From assembly GCA_963710205.1 (NCBI GenBank), contig CAVPZG010000006.1, positions 310,001 to 374,000 on the forward strand: a stretch of 64,000 nt of DNA. The letters run 5' to 3'. Of the stretch, positions 1 to 8,445 are shown piece by piece. The stretch's first letter is position 1. The number at the start of each line of letters is the position of its first letter. The DNA is from Pacificimonas sp963710205 (GTDB taxonomy: Bacteria; Pseudomonadota; Alphaproteobacteria; Sphingomonadales; Sphingomonadaceae). The notes under the pieces were generated by a model. It searched no databases. It worked only from the letters and a program-made list of their open reading frames with translations, and was not told the DNA's origin. Both the position numbers and the translations under genes were made by a program.

Positions 1-1421
1 ACGCCCATTCCTTTCTCACGCACCAGCCTGTTGCCTGCGGGAAACTGGCCATAGCCTGCGAGCAGGCAGTGCCAGCTCATGCTCGAATAGGCGCTGCCGA
101 TGTTCAGTTCGTCTATGGTGGCGGCCATGTCCCTGCAGGTGAACCAGGCGGTCATGATCGCTTTCAGCTTGTCGGATAGATAGTCGTTGGCGGCATTGCC
201 GCGCCAGTAGGCCGTGTCGCTGCGGCGATTCAGGCGGTAGTGCGCAACGATATAGTCGCGGATATTTTCATATCTTTCGGCGACATTCCGGTTGAAGCGG
301 TCCCGGTGTCCCGGGGAGAAGCCGCCCTCTTCATAGGCCGCCATGAAGAGATTCGCCGTTGCGATGACGATGTGAAGCGCAGTCGCTTCAAGGGGTTCCA
401 GGAAACCTTGCGACAGTCCGACCGAAAGGCAGTTGCCGTGCCAGCTGTCCGTCCTCCTGCCGACCTTCATCTTCAGATGTACGGCCTCTCCTTCCCTCTC
501 CGTCAGGCCAAGATGCGCGCGCAGTTCGGCCTCCGCCGCGTCGGCATCGATGTGGCGCGAGGAATAGACATAACCATTGCCTGTCCGGCTGGTCAGCGGG
601 ATGGACCAGGCCCATCCGTTCGACAGGGCGGTCGCTTCCGTCGCAGGGATCATGGGTCCGGCAGGAACCGCGGTCGGCAGCGTCACTGCGGAATCGTTGA
701 ACAGATTGCGATCGAAGGACTGGAAATGCATTCCGAGGGCGTTGGCGATAACGGCCCGAAAGCCAGAGCTGTCGATGAAGAAGTCACCGCCGATCCGTCT
801 GCCATCATCACAGACAAGCGCGTCGACATCGCCAGCTTCCGTGATGTCGACGTGGTTCACGCGCGCTTCCACATGACGGACGCCGCGCGAAACCGCGTGT
901 TCGCGCAGAAATGCCCCCAGCTTGTGCGCGTCGAAATGATAGCCATAGCTCGGTTCGAAAGGGAAATTTTCGGGCGGGTGCGGGCCACGCCCTTCCCCGG
1001 CCAGCCTGGTCGCCAGAAAATAGGGATCGGGATGCGCGGGTACATCGACGCCCTGACGCCTGAGCGCGCAGGCGCGCTCGAAGACGGGCTGGGTATGAAG
1101 GTCGAGGGGGCCGGGGAAGGGATGAAAATAGCTTTCATGACCCGGCTGTTCCGACCACCCCGTAAACCGGATGCCCAGCTTGTAGGTCGCGTCACAGGCC
1201 GGCATCCAGTCGCTTTCCGCGATGCCGAGCTGCTCGAAAAACGCCTTCAACTGCGGCGTCGACCCTTCGCCAACGCCGATGATGCCGATCTGCTGCGATT
1301 CGACGACCATGATCTCAAAGGGGCGCGGCGCGTTTGCGCCCAGCCAGCGCTCCGCCATCAGGCAGGCGGTCATCCAGCCCGCGCTGCCGCCGCCCAGAAT
1401 GACGATGCGGATCGGTGTCAT
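1..1421 (-). CDS. Tryptophan halogenase family flavoprotein (3' end outside window)
   Basis: The reading frame starts at ATG 1419-1421 and is open to the left edge, so the C-terminus is missing. The N-terminus has a dinucleotide-binding GGGSAGW at residues 10-16. The family signature WxWxIP appears as WAWSIP. A Lys at residue 79 (in TYKLGIRF) lines up by position with the catalytic Lys79 of PrnA/RebH-type flavin-dependent halogenases. It starts 4 bases after the GH97 glucosidase stop, so it is probably the last or near-last gene of the maltodextrin operon. Members next to TonB receptors are common in sphingomonads and caulobacters, but their true substrate is unknown. Free tryptophan chlorination should not be assumed. 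It is related to the halogenase homologue at 6868-8391. Confidence 0.85.
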   Translation of the reverse strand, partial: MTPIRIVILGGGSAGWMTACLMAERWLGANAPRPFEIMVVESQQIGIIGVGEGSTPQLKAFFEQLGIAESDWMPACDATYKLGIRFTGWSEQPGHESYFHPFPGPLDLHTQPVFERACALRRQGVDVPAHPDPYFLATRLAGEGRGPHPPENFPFEPSYGYHFDAHKLGAFLREHAVSRGVRHVEARVNHVDITEAGDVDALVCDDGRRIGGDFFIDSSGFRAVIANALGMHFQSFDRNLFNDSAVTLPTAVPAGPMIPATEATALSNGWAWSIPLTSRTGNGYVYSSRHIDADAAEAELRAHLGLTEREGEAVHLKMKVGRRTDSWHGNCLSVGLSQGFLEPLEATALHIVIATANLFMAAYEEGGFSPGHRDRFNRNVAERYENIRDYIVAHYRLNRRSDTAYWRGNAANDYLSDKLKAIMTAWFTCRDMAATIDELNIGSAYSSMSWHCLLAGYGQFPAGNRLVREKGMG

Positions 1422-1425
1422 GGGC

Positions 1426-3441
1426 CTATGATGCGGGCGTCAGCCGGATCGCGAAACCCCCGCCGGGCGCCATGGTGACGCTCAGCTTGTCGTCGGCGCT
1501 CATGCGCGCACTGTCGATGGACAGGCTGTGGCGCGCCGCCGTCCGGTAATCGGCACCCTCGCCGTCGCGCCAGATCGTGACATCATAATCCTTTCCCGCG
1601 TCTAGAAAATCGAGTTGTATATCGACTGTCCGCGCTTCCTCGTTCGTCACACCGCCCAGATACCAGTCGTCGGAAGCGCGGTCCTTGCGCGCCGTCACGA
1701 CATAGTCGCCGACCTCTCCCATCAGCGTGCGGGTTTCCGACCAGTCGGTCGGCACCTGTTTGATAAAGGCGAAGGCGTCCGGATATTTCTGATAATTTTC
1801 CGGCAGGTCCGCCGCCATCTGGATGGGCGAATAGAGAACCACATAGAGGGCAAGCTGGCGCGCGATGGTGGATGGGATGTCGCGTCCGCCGCGCCCCTTC
1901 AGGCTGAGAACGCCGGGCGTATAGTCCATCGGGCCCGACAGCATGCGCGTGAAGACCAGGTTCGGCACATGGCTTGGCACGTTCGGCGGCTCTCCCCACG
2001 CCTGATATTCCATGCCGCGCGCGCCCTCGCGGCTTACCCAGTTCGGATATGTGCGGCGCAGGCCGGTGTCCTTGATGGGTTCGTGCGGATTGATGGCGAT
2101 TTCGTGGCGGGCCGCGGTTTCGACGACTTTCAGATGGTGGCGCGCGGCGGCCTGACCGTCATGCCAGCCAAAGGCGGGGTTTCCGGCTTCGTCCGTCAGC
2201 TGGATACCACCTGCGTCGGCGACATAGCCCGTCTTGATGCTGTCGACGCCAAGCCGCTCATACAGCGCCATGGCGTCCTCCATCTGCGCTTCATATCTGG
2301 TGAAGCTGCCGCCGGTCTCATGATGGCCGACCAGATGAACGCCCTTTTGAAGACCATAGCGGGTAACGGCTTCGATATCGAAATCAGGATAGGCGGCGGT
2401 GAAATCGAAGACCGCGCCATTGCCAAACCAGTCCTTTTCCCAGCCGGTATTCCAGCCTTCGATCAGCACACCGCGAAAGCCATGCTCCGCGGCGAAGTCG
2501 ATATAGCGTCTGGCGTTTTCAGTCGTGGCGCCATGTTCGGGTCCGATGGGCCATGTCTCGGTGTCCAGATGCAGCGACCACCAGATGCCGAGATACTTAT
2601 AGGGCTCGACCCATGACACATCGCCCAGCCGGTTGGGTTCGTTTAGGTTCAGGTCGATGTCATTGTCATAGAGGCCTGACGCGCTGCTGGCGATGCGGAT
2701 GGTCCGCCAGGGGGTTGTGAACGCGCCATTTCGTTCGACCTTCGCCGCGCCCGTTCCCGGCGCCAGCTGCGCGCGCAGGCGGCGGCCGTCCATGCGGCGC
2801 AGCCACATGCCGGAATAGTCCACCAGCGCCGCCTCGTGAAAGGCCAGATGGGTGCCGTCCGCAAGTTTCAGCGTCATCGGCGTGTGCGCGGTCGAAACCT
2901 CGGTCAGCGGGGTCTCGCTGTAAAGATATTCATAGCGGTTCCAGTCCCCCGCCGGGATCCACCAGGCGGTCGCATCCTGCCCGATGGTGAACTCGGTCAG
3001 TTCCTCGGCGATGTTCCACGTGCCGTCCGGCAGTTCGTAGCGAAAGCCGACGCCATTATCGAAAACGCGGAAGCGCACAGCCAGCCCGCGCGTCGTGGCG
3101 CCCTCTTCGCGGAAATTCAGCAGCAACTCGTTGTGATGATCGCGGACGTACCGGCGCTCCCCCCAGGGCTGCTCCCATGTCTCGTCGGCGCTTGCCGTTT
3201 CACTGCCTGTCAGCGTGAAGGCGCGTTGCAGGGGACGCTGGTCGGTGAACAGAAAGCCAAGCCGGGACGGCGCGATCAGCGGTGCGGCGTCCCTTGCCAC
3301 TGCATAGGATATGCGCCCGTCGGGCTCGCGGTCGATGCTGACCACGATCTTCCCGTCCGGCGACGCGACCTGCGCGATTTCCGCGGCATGGGCGGCGATG
3401 CCGGTCAGCGCGATGAGGACGAAGGCGATCAGGCGGGTCAT
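1426..3441 (-). CDS. Secreted GH97 alpha-glucosidase (SusB-like)
   Basis: A 671-residue protein with a signal peptide (cleavage near AHA-AE, residue 19), an N-terminal beta-sandwich, a (beta/alpha)8 barrel with GVLIEGWNTGW at about 324-334, and a C-terminal beta domain. This is the layout of glycoside hydrolase family 97. HEPIKDTG (453-460) and REGARGMEYQ (471-480) carry the glutamates expected of the inverting, SusB-like subgroup. It probably releases glucose from maltodextrins in the periplasm. Its ATG overlaps the stop of the GH13 glucosidase gene as ATGA, so the two are translationally coupled. Family assignment is firm; exact linkage preference is inferred from the neighbours. Confidence 0.9.
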   Translation of the reverse strand: MTRLIAFVLIALTGIAAHAAEIAQVASPDGKIVVSIDREPDGRISYAVARDAAPLIAPSRLGFLFTDQRPLQRAFTLTGSETASADETWEQPWGERRYVRDHHNELLLNFREEGATTRGLAVRFRVFDNGVGFRYELPDGTWNIAEELTEFTIGQDATAWWIPAGDWNRYEYLYSETPLTEVSTAHTPMTLKLADGTHLAFHEAALVDYSGMWLRRMDGRRLRAQLAPGTGAAKVERNGAFTTPWRTIRIASSASGLYDNDIDLNLNEPNRLGDVSWVEPYKYLGIWWSLHLDTETWPIGPEHGATTENARRYIDFAAEHGFRGVLIEGWNTGWEKDWFGNGAVFDFTAAYPDFDIEAVTRYGLQKGVHLVGHHETGGSFTRYEAQMEDAMALYERLGVDSIKTGYVADAGGIQLTDEAGNPAFGWHDGQAAARHHLKVVETAARHEIAINPHEPIKDTGLRRTYPNWVSREGARGMEYQAWGEPPNVPSHVPNLVFTRMLSGPMDYTPGVLSLKGRGGRDIPSTIARQLALYVVLYSPIQMAADLPENYQKYPDAFAFIKQVPTDWSETRTLMGEVGDYVVTARKDRASDDWYLGGVTNEEARTVDIQLDFLDAGKDYDVTIWRDGEGADYRTAARHSLSIDSARMSADDKLSVTMAPGGGFAIRLTPAS

Positions 3442-5066
3442 GCGCGGTCTCCGGACAGGCGAAGGATCATGGCGGCGTAGGGGCCGAGTTCGCCGTCCGA
3501 AACATCATTGCAGCTTGCAACGGGCTGCGCCTCGTCCGGCGCGGCAAAGATGGCGGATTGAGGGGACAGGTTAAAGACGCAAAGCAGGCGATCGCCATCG
3601 ACGCTGCGTTCGAAACTCAGCAACTGCGCGCCGCCTTCGCAATTCGACAGATCGCCGTGGTGCAACGCGGCTTCACGCCTTCGCAAGGCGATCATCTGGC
3701 GCGTCCAGTTGAGGAGGGACTCGCTGTCATCCGCCTGACTGTCGACGGCCATGGCGGCATGGTCGGGACCGGTCGGCAGCCAGGGTTCGACGCTGGAAAA
3801 GCCGAGGCCGTTATGCTGCGCGCGCCACGGCATCGGCGTGCGGACGCCGTCGCGCGAAAGCGTGCGCGGCCAGTTCGCGATGGCTTCGGGGTCCTGCAGC
3901 TTCTCGAAGGGGATATCGACCTGCGTCAGGCCGAGTTCCTCGCCCTGGAACAGGATGGCATTGCCGCGCAGGCACATGAGCAGCATCGTCTTCATCCGGG
4001 CGAAGGGAATGCGGTCGGCAGCGGCTGCCCAGCGCGAGACGGCGCGCGGCGCATCGTGATTTTCAAACGCCCAGCTTGGCCAGCCCTCTCCCTCCGCGCC
4101 GGTCCATTCGGCAAGCGCCTTGCAGACGACGGCAGGCGTCAGCTTTTCGGCATAGAGAAATTCAAAACCATAGGCGCTGTCAAGCCGGGCGGCGCCTGCC
4201 GTGAACAGCTTTTTCTGCACGTCGGCTTCGTCGCCGCCGACCTCGGCCAGGGTGAAGACGTCATAGTCATCCGCCAGTGCCTGAACGCGTTCGATGAACC
4301 TCGGCAGGTCGGCATGACCCTGATTGAACCGCTTCAGCTGAAAGTCATAGGGCCGCGTGCGGACCTTGCCGCAATCTGGCATCGGCGGATTGTCGGTCAG
4401 TTCGGGGTCGTGCATCGCGTAATTCAGCGCGTCGATACGAAAGCCGTCGACACCGCGGTCGAACCAGAACCGCGCGACGTCCAGAATGGCATCCTGCACG
4501 TCCGGATTATGGTGGTTGAGGTCGGGCTGTTCCTTCAGGAAATTGTGCAGGTAATATTGTCCGCGGCGCGCGTCCCAGGTCCATGCGGGACCGCCGAAAA
4601 CGGATTGCCAGTTGGACGGCGGGGAACCGTCCGGTTTCGGATCCTCCCAGACATACCAGTCGGCGCGCGGCCCCGTGCGGTCCGAACGGCTTTCGGCGAA
4701 CCAGGGGTGCTGGTCAGAGGTGTGCGACCAGACCTGATCGATCATGATTTTCAGACCCAGATCATGGGCGCGCGCGACGAGCGCGTCAAAGTCGGCGAGC
4801 GTTCCGAAAATCGGGTCTATGTCGCAGAAATCGCTGATGTCATAACCGAAGTCGCGCATGGGCGAGGTATAGACGGGCGACACCCAGATGGCGTCGACGC
4901 CCAGGCTGGCGACATGTTCCAGCTTCGCCGTGATGCCCGGCAGATCGCCGATGCCGTCATCGTTGGAATCGGCAAAACTGCGCGGATAGATCTGATAGAT
5001 GACGGCGCCGCGCCACCAGTCGGCGGAACGCGCGGGCGTCAGCGGCTCGGGGGACAGCTCGTTCAT
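3438..5066 (-). CDS. Cytosolic GH13 alpha-glucosidase
   Basis: The protein has 542 residues and no signal peptide. The start is ATG 5064-5066, because this gives the usual N-terminus just before WWRGAVIYQIYPRSF and forms an ATGA overlap with the upstream amylase gene; the frame extends further upstream but only as out-of-family residues. GH13 conserved regions are all present: DQVWSHTSDQHPWF, GFRIDAL with the nucleophile Asp212, LAEVGG with the acid/base Glu275, and ENHD. This pattern is typical of oligo-1,4/1,6-glucosidases that hydrolyse imported maltose and short maltodextrins to glucose. A cytoplasmic location fits the sugar transporter encoded at 12559-14070. Confidence 0.92.
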   Translation of the reverse strand: MNELSPEPLTPARSADWWRGAVIYQIYPRSFADSNDDGIGDLPGITAKLEHVASLGVDAIWVSPVYTSPMRDFGYDISDFCDIDPIFGTLADFDALVARAHDLGLKIMIDQVWSHTSDQHPWFAESRSDRTGPRADWYVWEDPKPDGSPPSNWQSVFGGPAWTWDARRGQYYLHNFLKEQPDLNHHNPDVQDAILDVARFWFDRGVDGFRIDALNYAMHDPELTDNPPMPDCGKVRTRPYDFQLKRFNQGHADLPRFIERVQALADDYDVFTLAEVGGDEADVQKKLFTAGAARLDSAYGFEFLYAEKLTPAVVCKALAEWTGAEGEGWPSWAFENHDAPRAVSRWAAAADRIPFARMKTMLLMCLRGNAILFQGEELGLTQVDIPFEKLQDPEAIANWPRTLSRDGVRTPMPWRAQHNGLGFSSVEPWLPTGPDHAAMAVDSQADDSESLLNWTRQMIALRRREAALHHGDLSNCEGGAQLLSFERSVDGDRLLCVFNLSPQSAIFAAPDEAQPVASCNDVSDGELGPYAAMILRLSGDRA

Positions 5067-6871
5067 TGCGCGGCGCAGATGGCAAAGCCGAATGCGGGCA
5101 GCGTCACGCGGACGGAACCCGGTGCACTGACCTCGGGCGCGCATTGGCCCGCCAGCGTTTCCAGCTTGTCCACGCCCGGTCCGGCAATCGCATTCACGGC
5201 GATGGGGTCGCTGCTCGTGTTGTAGAACAGCAGATATTCACGGCCTGTTTCCGGGTCGAAACGCGCCGCGCCAAGAAGGCCGGGCGTCTCGCCATAATCA
5301 CGCACCAGCTGACGACCGTGCGACAGCGCGGGGTGCGCGCGCCGAAGGGCGGAAAAATCGCGGATGGTCCGGAACAGCACATGCGCCGTGTCGAAATTCT
5401 CGTCCGCCGTGGTCGCATCCGTGCCGATCAGGTCATTGTCGTTGTAACTGTCGGTCATGCTTGCGAACATGTCCTCGCGCGCGGCCTGATCGTTGCCATC
5501 GCCGACAAAGCCCTGCTCGTCGCCGGAATAGATGACCGGAGAGCCGCGCAGGGTCAGCAGCATGACATGCGCGAGGCGGACGCGGGCAAGCAGTTCCTCC
5601 TGCGTGATGTCCGGCATGTCCTCGCGGATCAGGGTCGACAGGCGGCCCATGTCGTGATTGCCGACAAAGGTTGGCATGGCCAGCGCTGCGGCCTCGCCGC
5701 CCTCGTAGAGAACGTCACCGGCAAACATGGAAAAGAAGGTGTCCGTACCCGCGCCCTTGCCCAGTGTGTCGCGGACCGCCGCCTGAAACGCGAAATCCAG
5801 GACGGCGGGAAAGCCGTCACGCCGCGTATATTGCGCCAGATATCCATTGTCTGCGGATTCGCGCGCAACCTCGCCAAAAATGTGGAAATTCGGAATGCCC
5901 TTCGCGGCGGCCCGTTCCCGCATGGCCGGTACGAATGTCTGCCAGAATTCCGGATTCACGTGGCGCGCGGTATCGATGCGGAAACCGTCAATGCCGAAGC
6001 GGTCGATCCAGTCGCCGTAGATGTCGATCATGCCGCGAAGCACGCGGGGATGTTCAGTGAACAGGTCGTCAAGGCCGACAAAGTCGCCGTAGAGGCTGTT
6101 TTCCCCCGAAAAGGTCGTGTCCCCGCGATTATGATAATAGATGGGATCATTCAGCCAGCCGGGCGTCTTGACGGTCTTTTCGTCGTCCTCGACATAGGGC
6201 ATGTTGGCGAAGTCCGGGCTGGTCAGCAGCGCGAAATTCTCTTCGGTTTGCACCGTGTCGCCGGCGAAACCCTCGTTGATGCGCGCGCCGTCAGGACCGC
6301 CCTTGGTCGACCAGGGATAATCGGCGATGCTGCGATAGTCATAGCCCTCGCGATATTTGATGACGTCCGCCGTATGGTTGGTGATGATGTCCATATAGAC
6401 CTTCATCCCGCGGGCATGGGCGGCGTCGACAAAGGCGCGGAATTCGTCATTCGTGCCGAAATGCGGGTCGACCCGGGTGAAATCCGTGACCCAGTACCCG
6501 TGGTAACCCGCGCTTTCCTCGCCCGGTCCGCCCTGTACGGGCTTGTTCTTGAAAATGGGAGCGAACCAGATGGCCGTCATGCCCAGCTGCTCCAGATAAT
6601 CGAGCCTCGCCGTCAGGCCCGCCAGATCGCCGCCATGGTAGAAACCCTTGTGCGCGGGATCGAAACCATGTGTCAGCGCGTCGCCGTCGATGCCGCCCCG
6701 GTCATTGGTCGTGTCCCCATTTTCGAAACGGTCCGGCAGGACGAAATAGACAATTTCTTCCGCAGGCGCGCGCGCCCGCACATCGGCGAGGTCGGCGGCG
6801 GCGGGCGCGTTCTGCGCGGCGAGCGGGGCAGCGACCAGCAGGCTGGCGGCGAGGAGAAGAGGTTTCATCAT
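5063..6871 (-). CDS. Secreted GH13 alpha-amylase / cyclomaltodextrinase-like enzyme
   Basis: A 602-residue protein with a clear signal peptide (MMKPLLLAASLLVAAPLAA, cleavage near residue 19-21). The catalytic GH13 set is intact: MDIITNHTADVI (region I), GFRID with nucleophile Asp300, FGEVARE with acid/base Glu334, and GNHD at 404-407. It should act in the periplasm or at the outer membrane on starch fragments brought in by the TonB receptor upstream. The start overlaps the halogenase stop (6868-6871) as ATGA. GH13 membership is certain; whether it acts as an amylase, neopullulanase or cyclomaltodextrinase cannot be read from the sequence. Confidence 0.92.
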   Translation of the reverse strand: MMKPLLLAASLLVAAPLAAQNAPAAADLADVRARAPAEEIVYFVLPDRFENGDTTNDRGGIDGDALTHGFDPAHKGFYHGGDLAGLTARLDYLEQLGMTAIWFAPIFKNKPVQGGPGEESAGYHGYWVTDFTRVDPHFGTNDEFRAFVDAAHARGMKVYMDIITNHTADVIKYREGYDYRSIADYPWSTKGGPDGARINEGFAGDTVQTEENFALLTSPDFANMPYVEDDEKTVKTPGWLNDPIYYHNRGDTTFSGENSLYGDFVGLDDLFTEHPRVLRGMIDIYGDWIDRFGIDGFRIDTARHVNPEFWQTFVPAMRERAAAKGIPNFHIFGEVARESADNGYLAQYTRRDGFPAVLDFAFQAAVRDTLGKGAGTDTFFSMFAGDVLYEGGEAAALAMPTFVGNHDMGRLSTLIREDMPDITQEELLARVRLAHVMLLTLRGSPVIYSGDEQGFVGDGNDQAAREDMFASMTDSYNDNDLIGTDATTADENFDTAHVLFRTIRDFSALRRAHPALSHGRQLVRDYGETPGLLGAARFDPETGREYLLFYNTSSDPIAVNAIAGPGVDKLETLAGQCAPEVSAPGSVRVTLPAFGFAICAAQ

Positions 6872-8391
6872 GCGGCGGCGCTTTCCGGCATATCGCTGCG
6901 GCAGTGCGCGGCGATAAACTCATCATGGGTGGGGAGGCGGGAGATTTCGGCATCGACCTGCCGCGCGGCGAGGGTCATCAGTTCGTCGAGCTGCCCTGCG
7001 GACATGGTGCCGGCCAGCGGATGCCAGCGTTCGGGAATGATCCCCTGTCCGATCAGCAGCTGCACCCAGCCTTCGGGTGTGAACAGTTCCTCACCGTCGC
7101 GGAACAGACGCCCGGAGCTGCGGAACAGGTCGATCCGGGCCGCAAGGCTGTCTGGAATGGGCGCGGCGCGGCGCTCCTGCCAGAACGGTTCGCCGCGGTC
7201 ATTGGCATGGTAGTGCAGGACCAGGAAATCGCGGATGCCAAGCCACTCGGCATCGCTCTGGCGGTTGAATTCCGCCGCCTCCGCCGCACAGTTCCGGCTG
7301 GCGGGAAACAGCGACAGCAGGCGGGCAATGCCGCTTTGGATCAGGTGAATGCTTGTTGATTCCAGCGGTTCCATGAAGCCGGCGCTGAGGCCCAGCGCAA
7401 CGACATTGCGTGACCACATGGCGCGGCGCTTTCCGGTCTGGAACCTGAGCGCGCGTGGTTCGGCGAGGGCGGGTGTACCGAGCCGCGAGAGCAAGATCTC
7501 CGCGGCCCTGTCATCGGACAGATGCGCGCTGGAATAGACGACGCCATTGCCGGTGCGGTGCTGCAGCGGAATGCGCCACTGCCAGCCTGCGGCATGCGCC
7601 TCTGCCCGCGTGAAGGGGGGCAGCGTGGCCATGCGCGCGGACGGCACCGCCAGCGCGCGGTCGCAGGGCAGGTGGTCCGACCAGTCCTCATAGCCCGCGG
7701 CCAGCGCCCCCTCGATCAGCAGGCCGCGAAAACCGGAACAGTCGATGAAGAAGTCGCCTTCGATATGTCGGTCATCGCCAAGCGTGACCGAAGTGACGCT
7801 GCCGTCGTCAGGATGCTGTGCGGCGGACGTCACTTTTCCCTCGATGCGCGCGACGCCATTCACCTCCGCGAAGCGGCGCAGATAGGCAGCGTAGAGACCG
7901 GCATCGAAATGCCAGGCATAGGCCATGCCGCTGGCCGCCTTGCCCGGCTCCGGCGGTCGCGGCGGGGCGAAGCGTCCTTCCGCAGCCGCGCGGGCACAAA
8001 CGCTGTAGTGCCACAGGTCGTTCGCACCATTTGCGGCTCGCCAGCGGAGCCAGTGATGGTGGAAGGGAATAAGGCCGATCTGGCGTCCGATCCTGCCAAA
8101 GGCGTGAATGTAGCTGCTTTCGGGGCCGGTCCAGCCGTCGAAGCGGATGCCGAGCTTGAACGTGCCGCCGGTTGCGCGCACGAACTCCGCCTCGTCGAGA
8201 CCGAGGCCGTCGTTGAAGCGTTTCAGTTGCGGTATGGTGGCTTCGCCGACGCCGACCGTCCCGATGTCATCGGACTCGATCAGGGTGATCTTGTGGTCCT
8301 GACCCAGAAAGCGCGACAGCGCCGCCGCCGCCATCCAGCCGGCGGTGCCGCCGCCGACGATGACGATGTTGCGGATGGACGCTTCGGTCAT
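6868..8391 (-). CDS. Tryptophan halogenase family flavoprotein
   Basis: 507 residues. Start ATG 8389-8391 is chosen because AAAGGA lies 7 bases upstream and the FAD-binding GGGTAGW then falls at residues 13-19. The frame could extend 14 codons further, but those residues look unrelated. The family motif WxWxIP is present as WQWRIP, and Lys79 in TFKLGIRF matches the catalytic lysine position of PrnA/RebH. It sits directly between the TonB receptor (54-base gap) and the secreted amylase (ATGA overlap), so it belongs to the maltodextrin operon. Its reaction is unknown; flavin-dependent halogenation is the family activity but is unproven for TonB-linked members. Confidence 0.88.
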   Translation of the reverse strand: MTEASIRNIVIVGGGTAGWMAAAALSRFLGQDHKITLIESDDIGTVGVGEATIPQLKRFNDGLGLDEAEFVRATGGTFKLGIRFDGWTGPESSYIHAFGRIGRQIGLIPFHHHWLRWRAANGANDLWHYSVCARAAAEGRFAPPRPPEPGKAASGMAYAWHFDAGLYAAYLRRFAEVNGVARIEGKVTSAAQHPDDGSVTSVTLGDDRHIEGDFFIDCSGFRGLLIEGALAAGYEDWSDHLPCDRALAVPSARMATLPPFTRAEAHAAGWQWRIPLQHRTGNGVVYSSAHLSDDRAAEILLSRLGTPALAEPRALRFQTGKRRAMWSRNVVALGLSAGFMEPLESTSIHLIQSGIARLLSLFPASRNCAAEAAEFNRQSDAEWLGIRDFLVLHYHANDRGEPFWQERRAAPIPDSLAARIDLFRSSGRLFRDGEELFTPEGWVQLLIGQGIIPERWHPLAGTMSAGQLDELMTLAARQVDAEISRLPTHDEFIAAHCRSDMPESAAA

Positions 8392-8445
8392 GGCTTTGTC
8401 CTTTGGAGCGGGGTCATGGCGACAGTGCGCCATGACCCCTGACCG

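Noticed and set aside
5066..7213. A 715-codon antisense frame across the amylase and halogenase genes
   Set aside because: The opposite strand has complete GH13 and halogenase motifs; this frame has none and no ribosome binding site.
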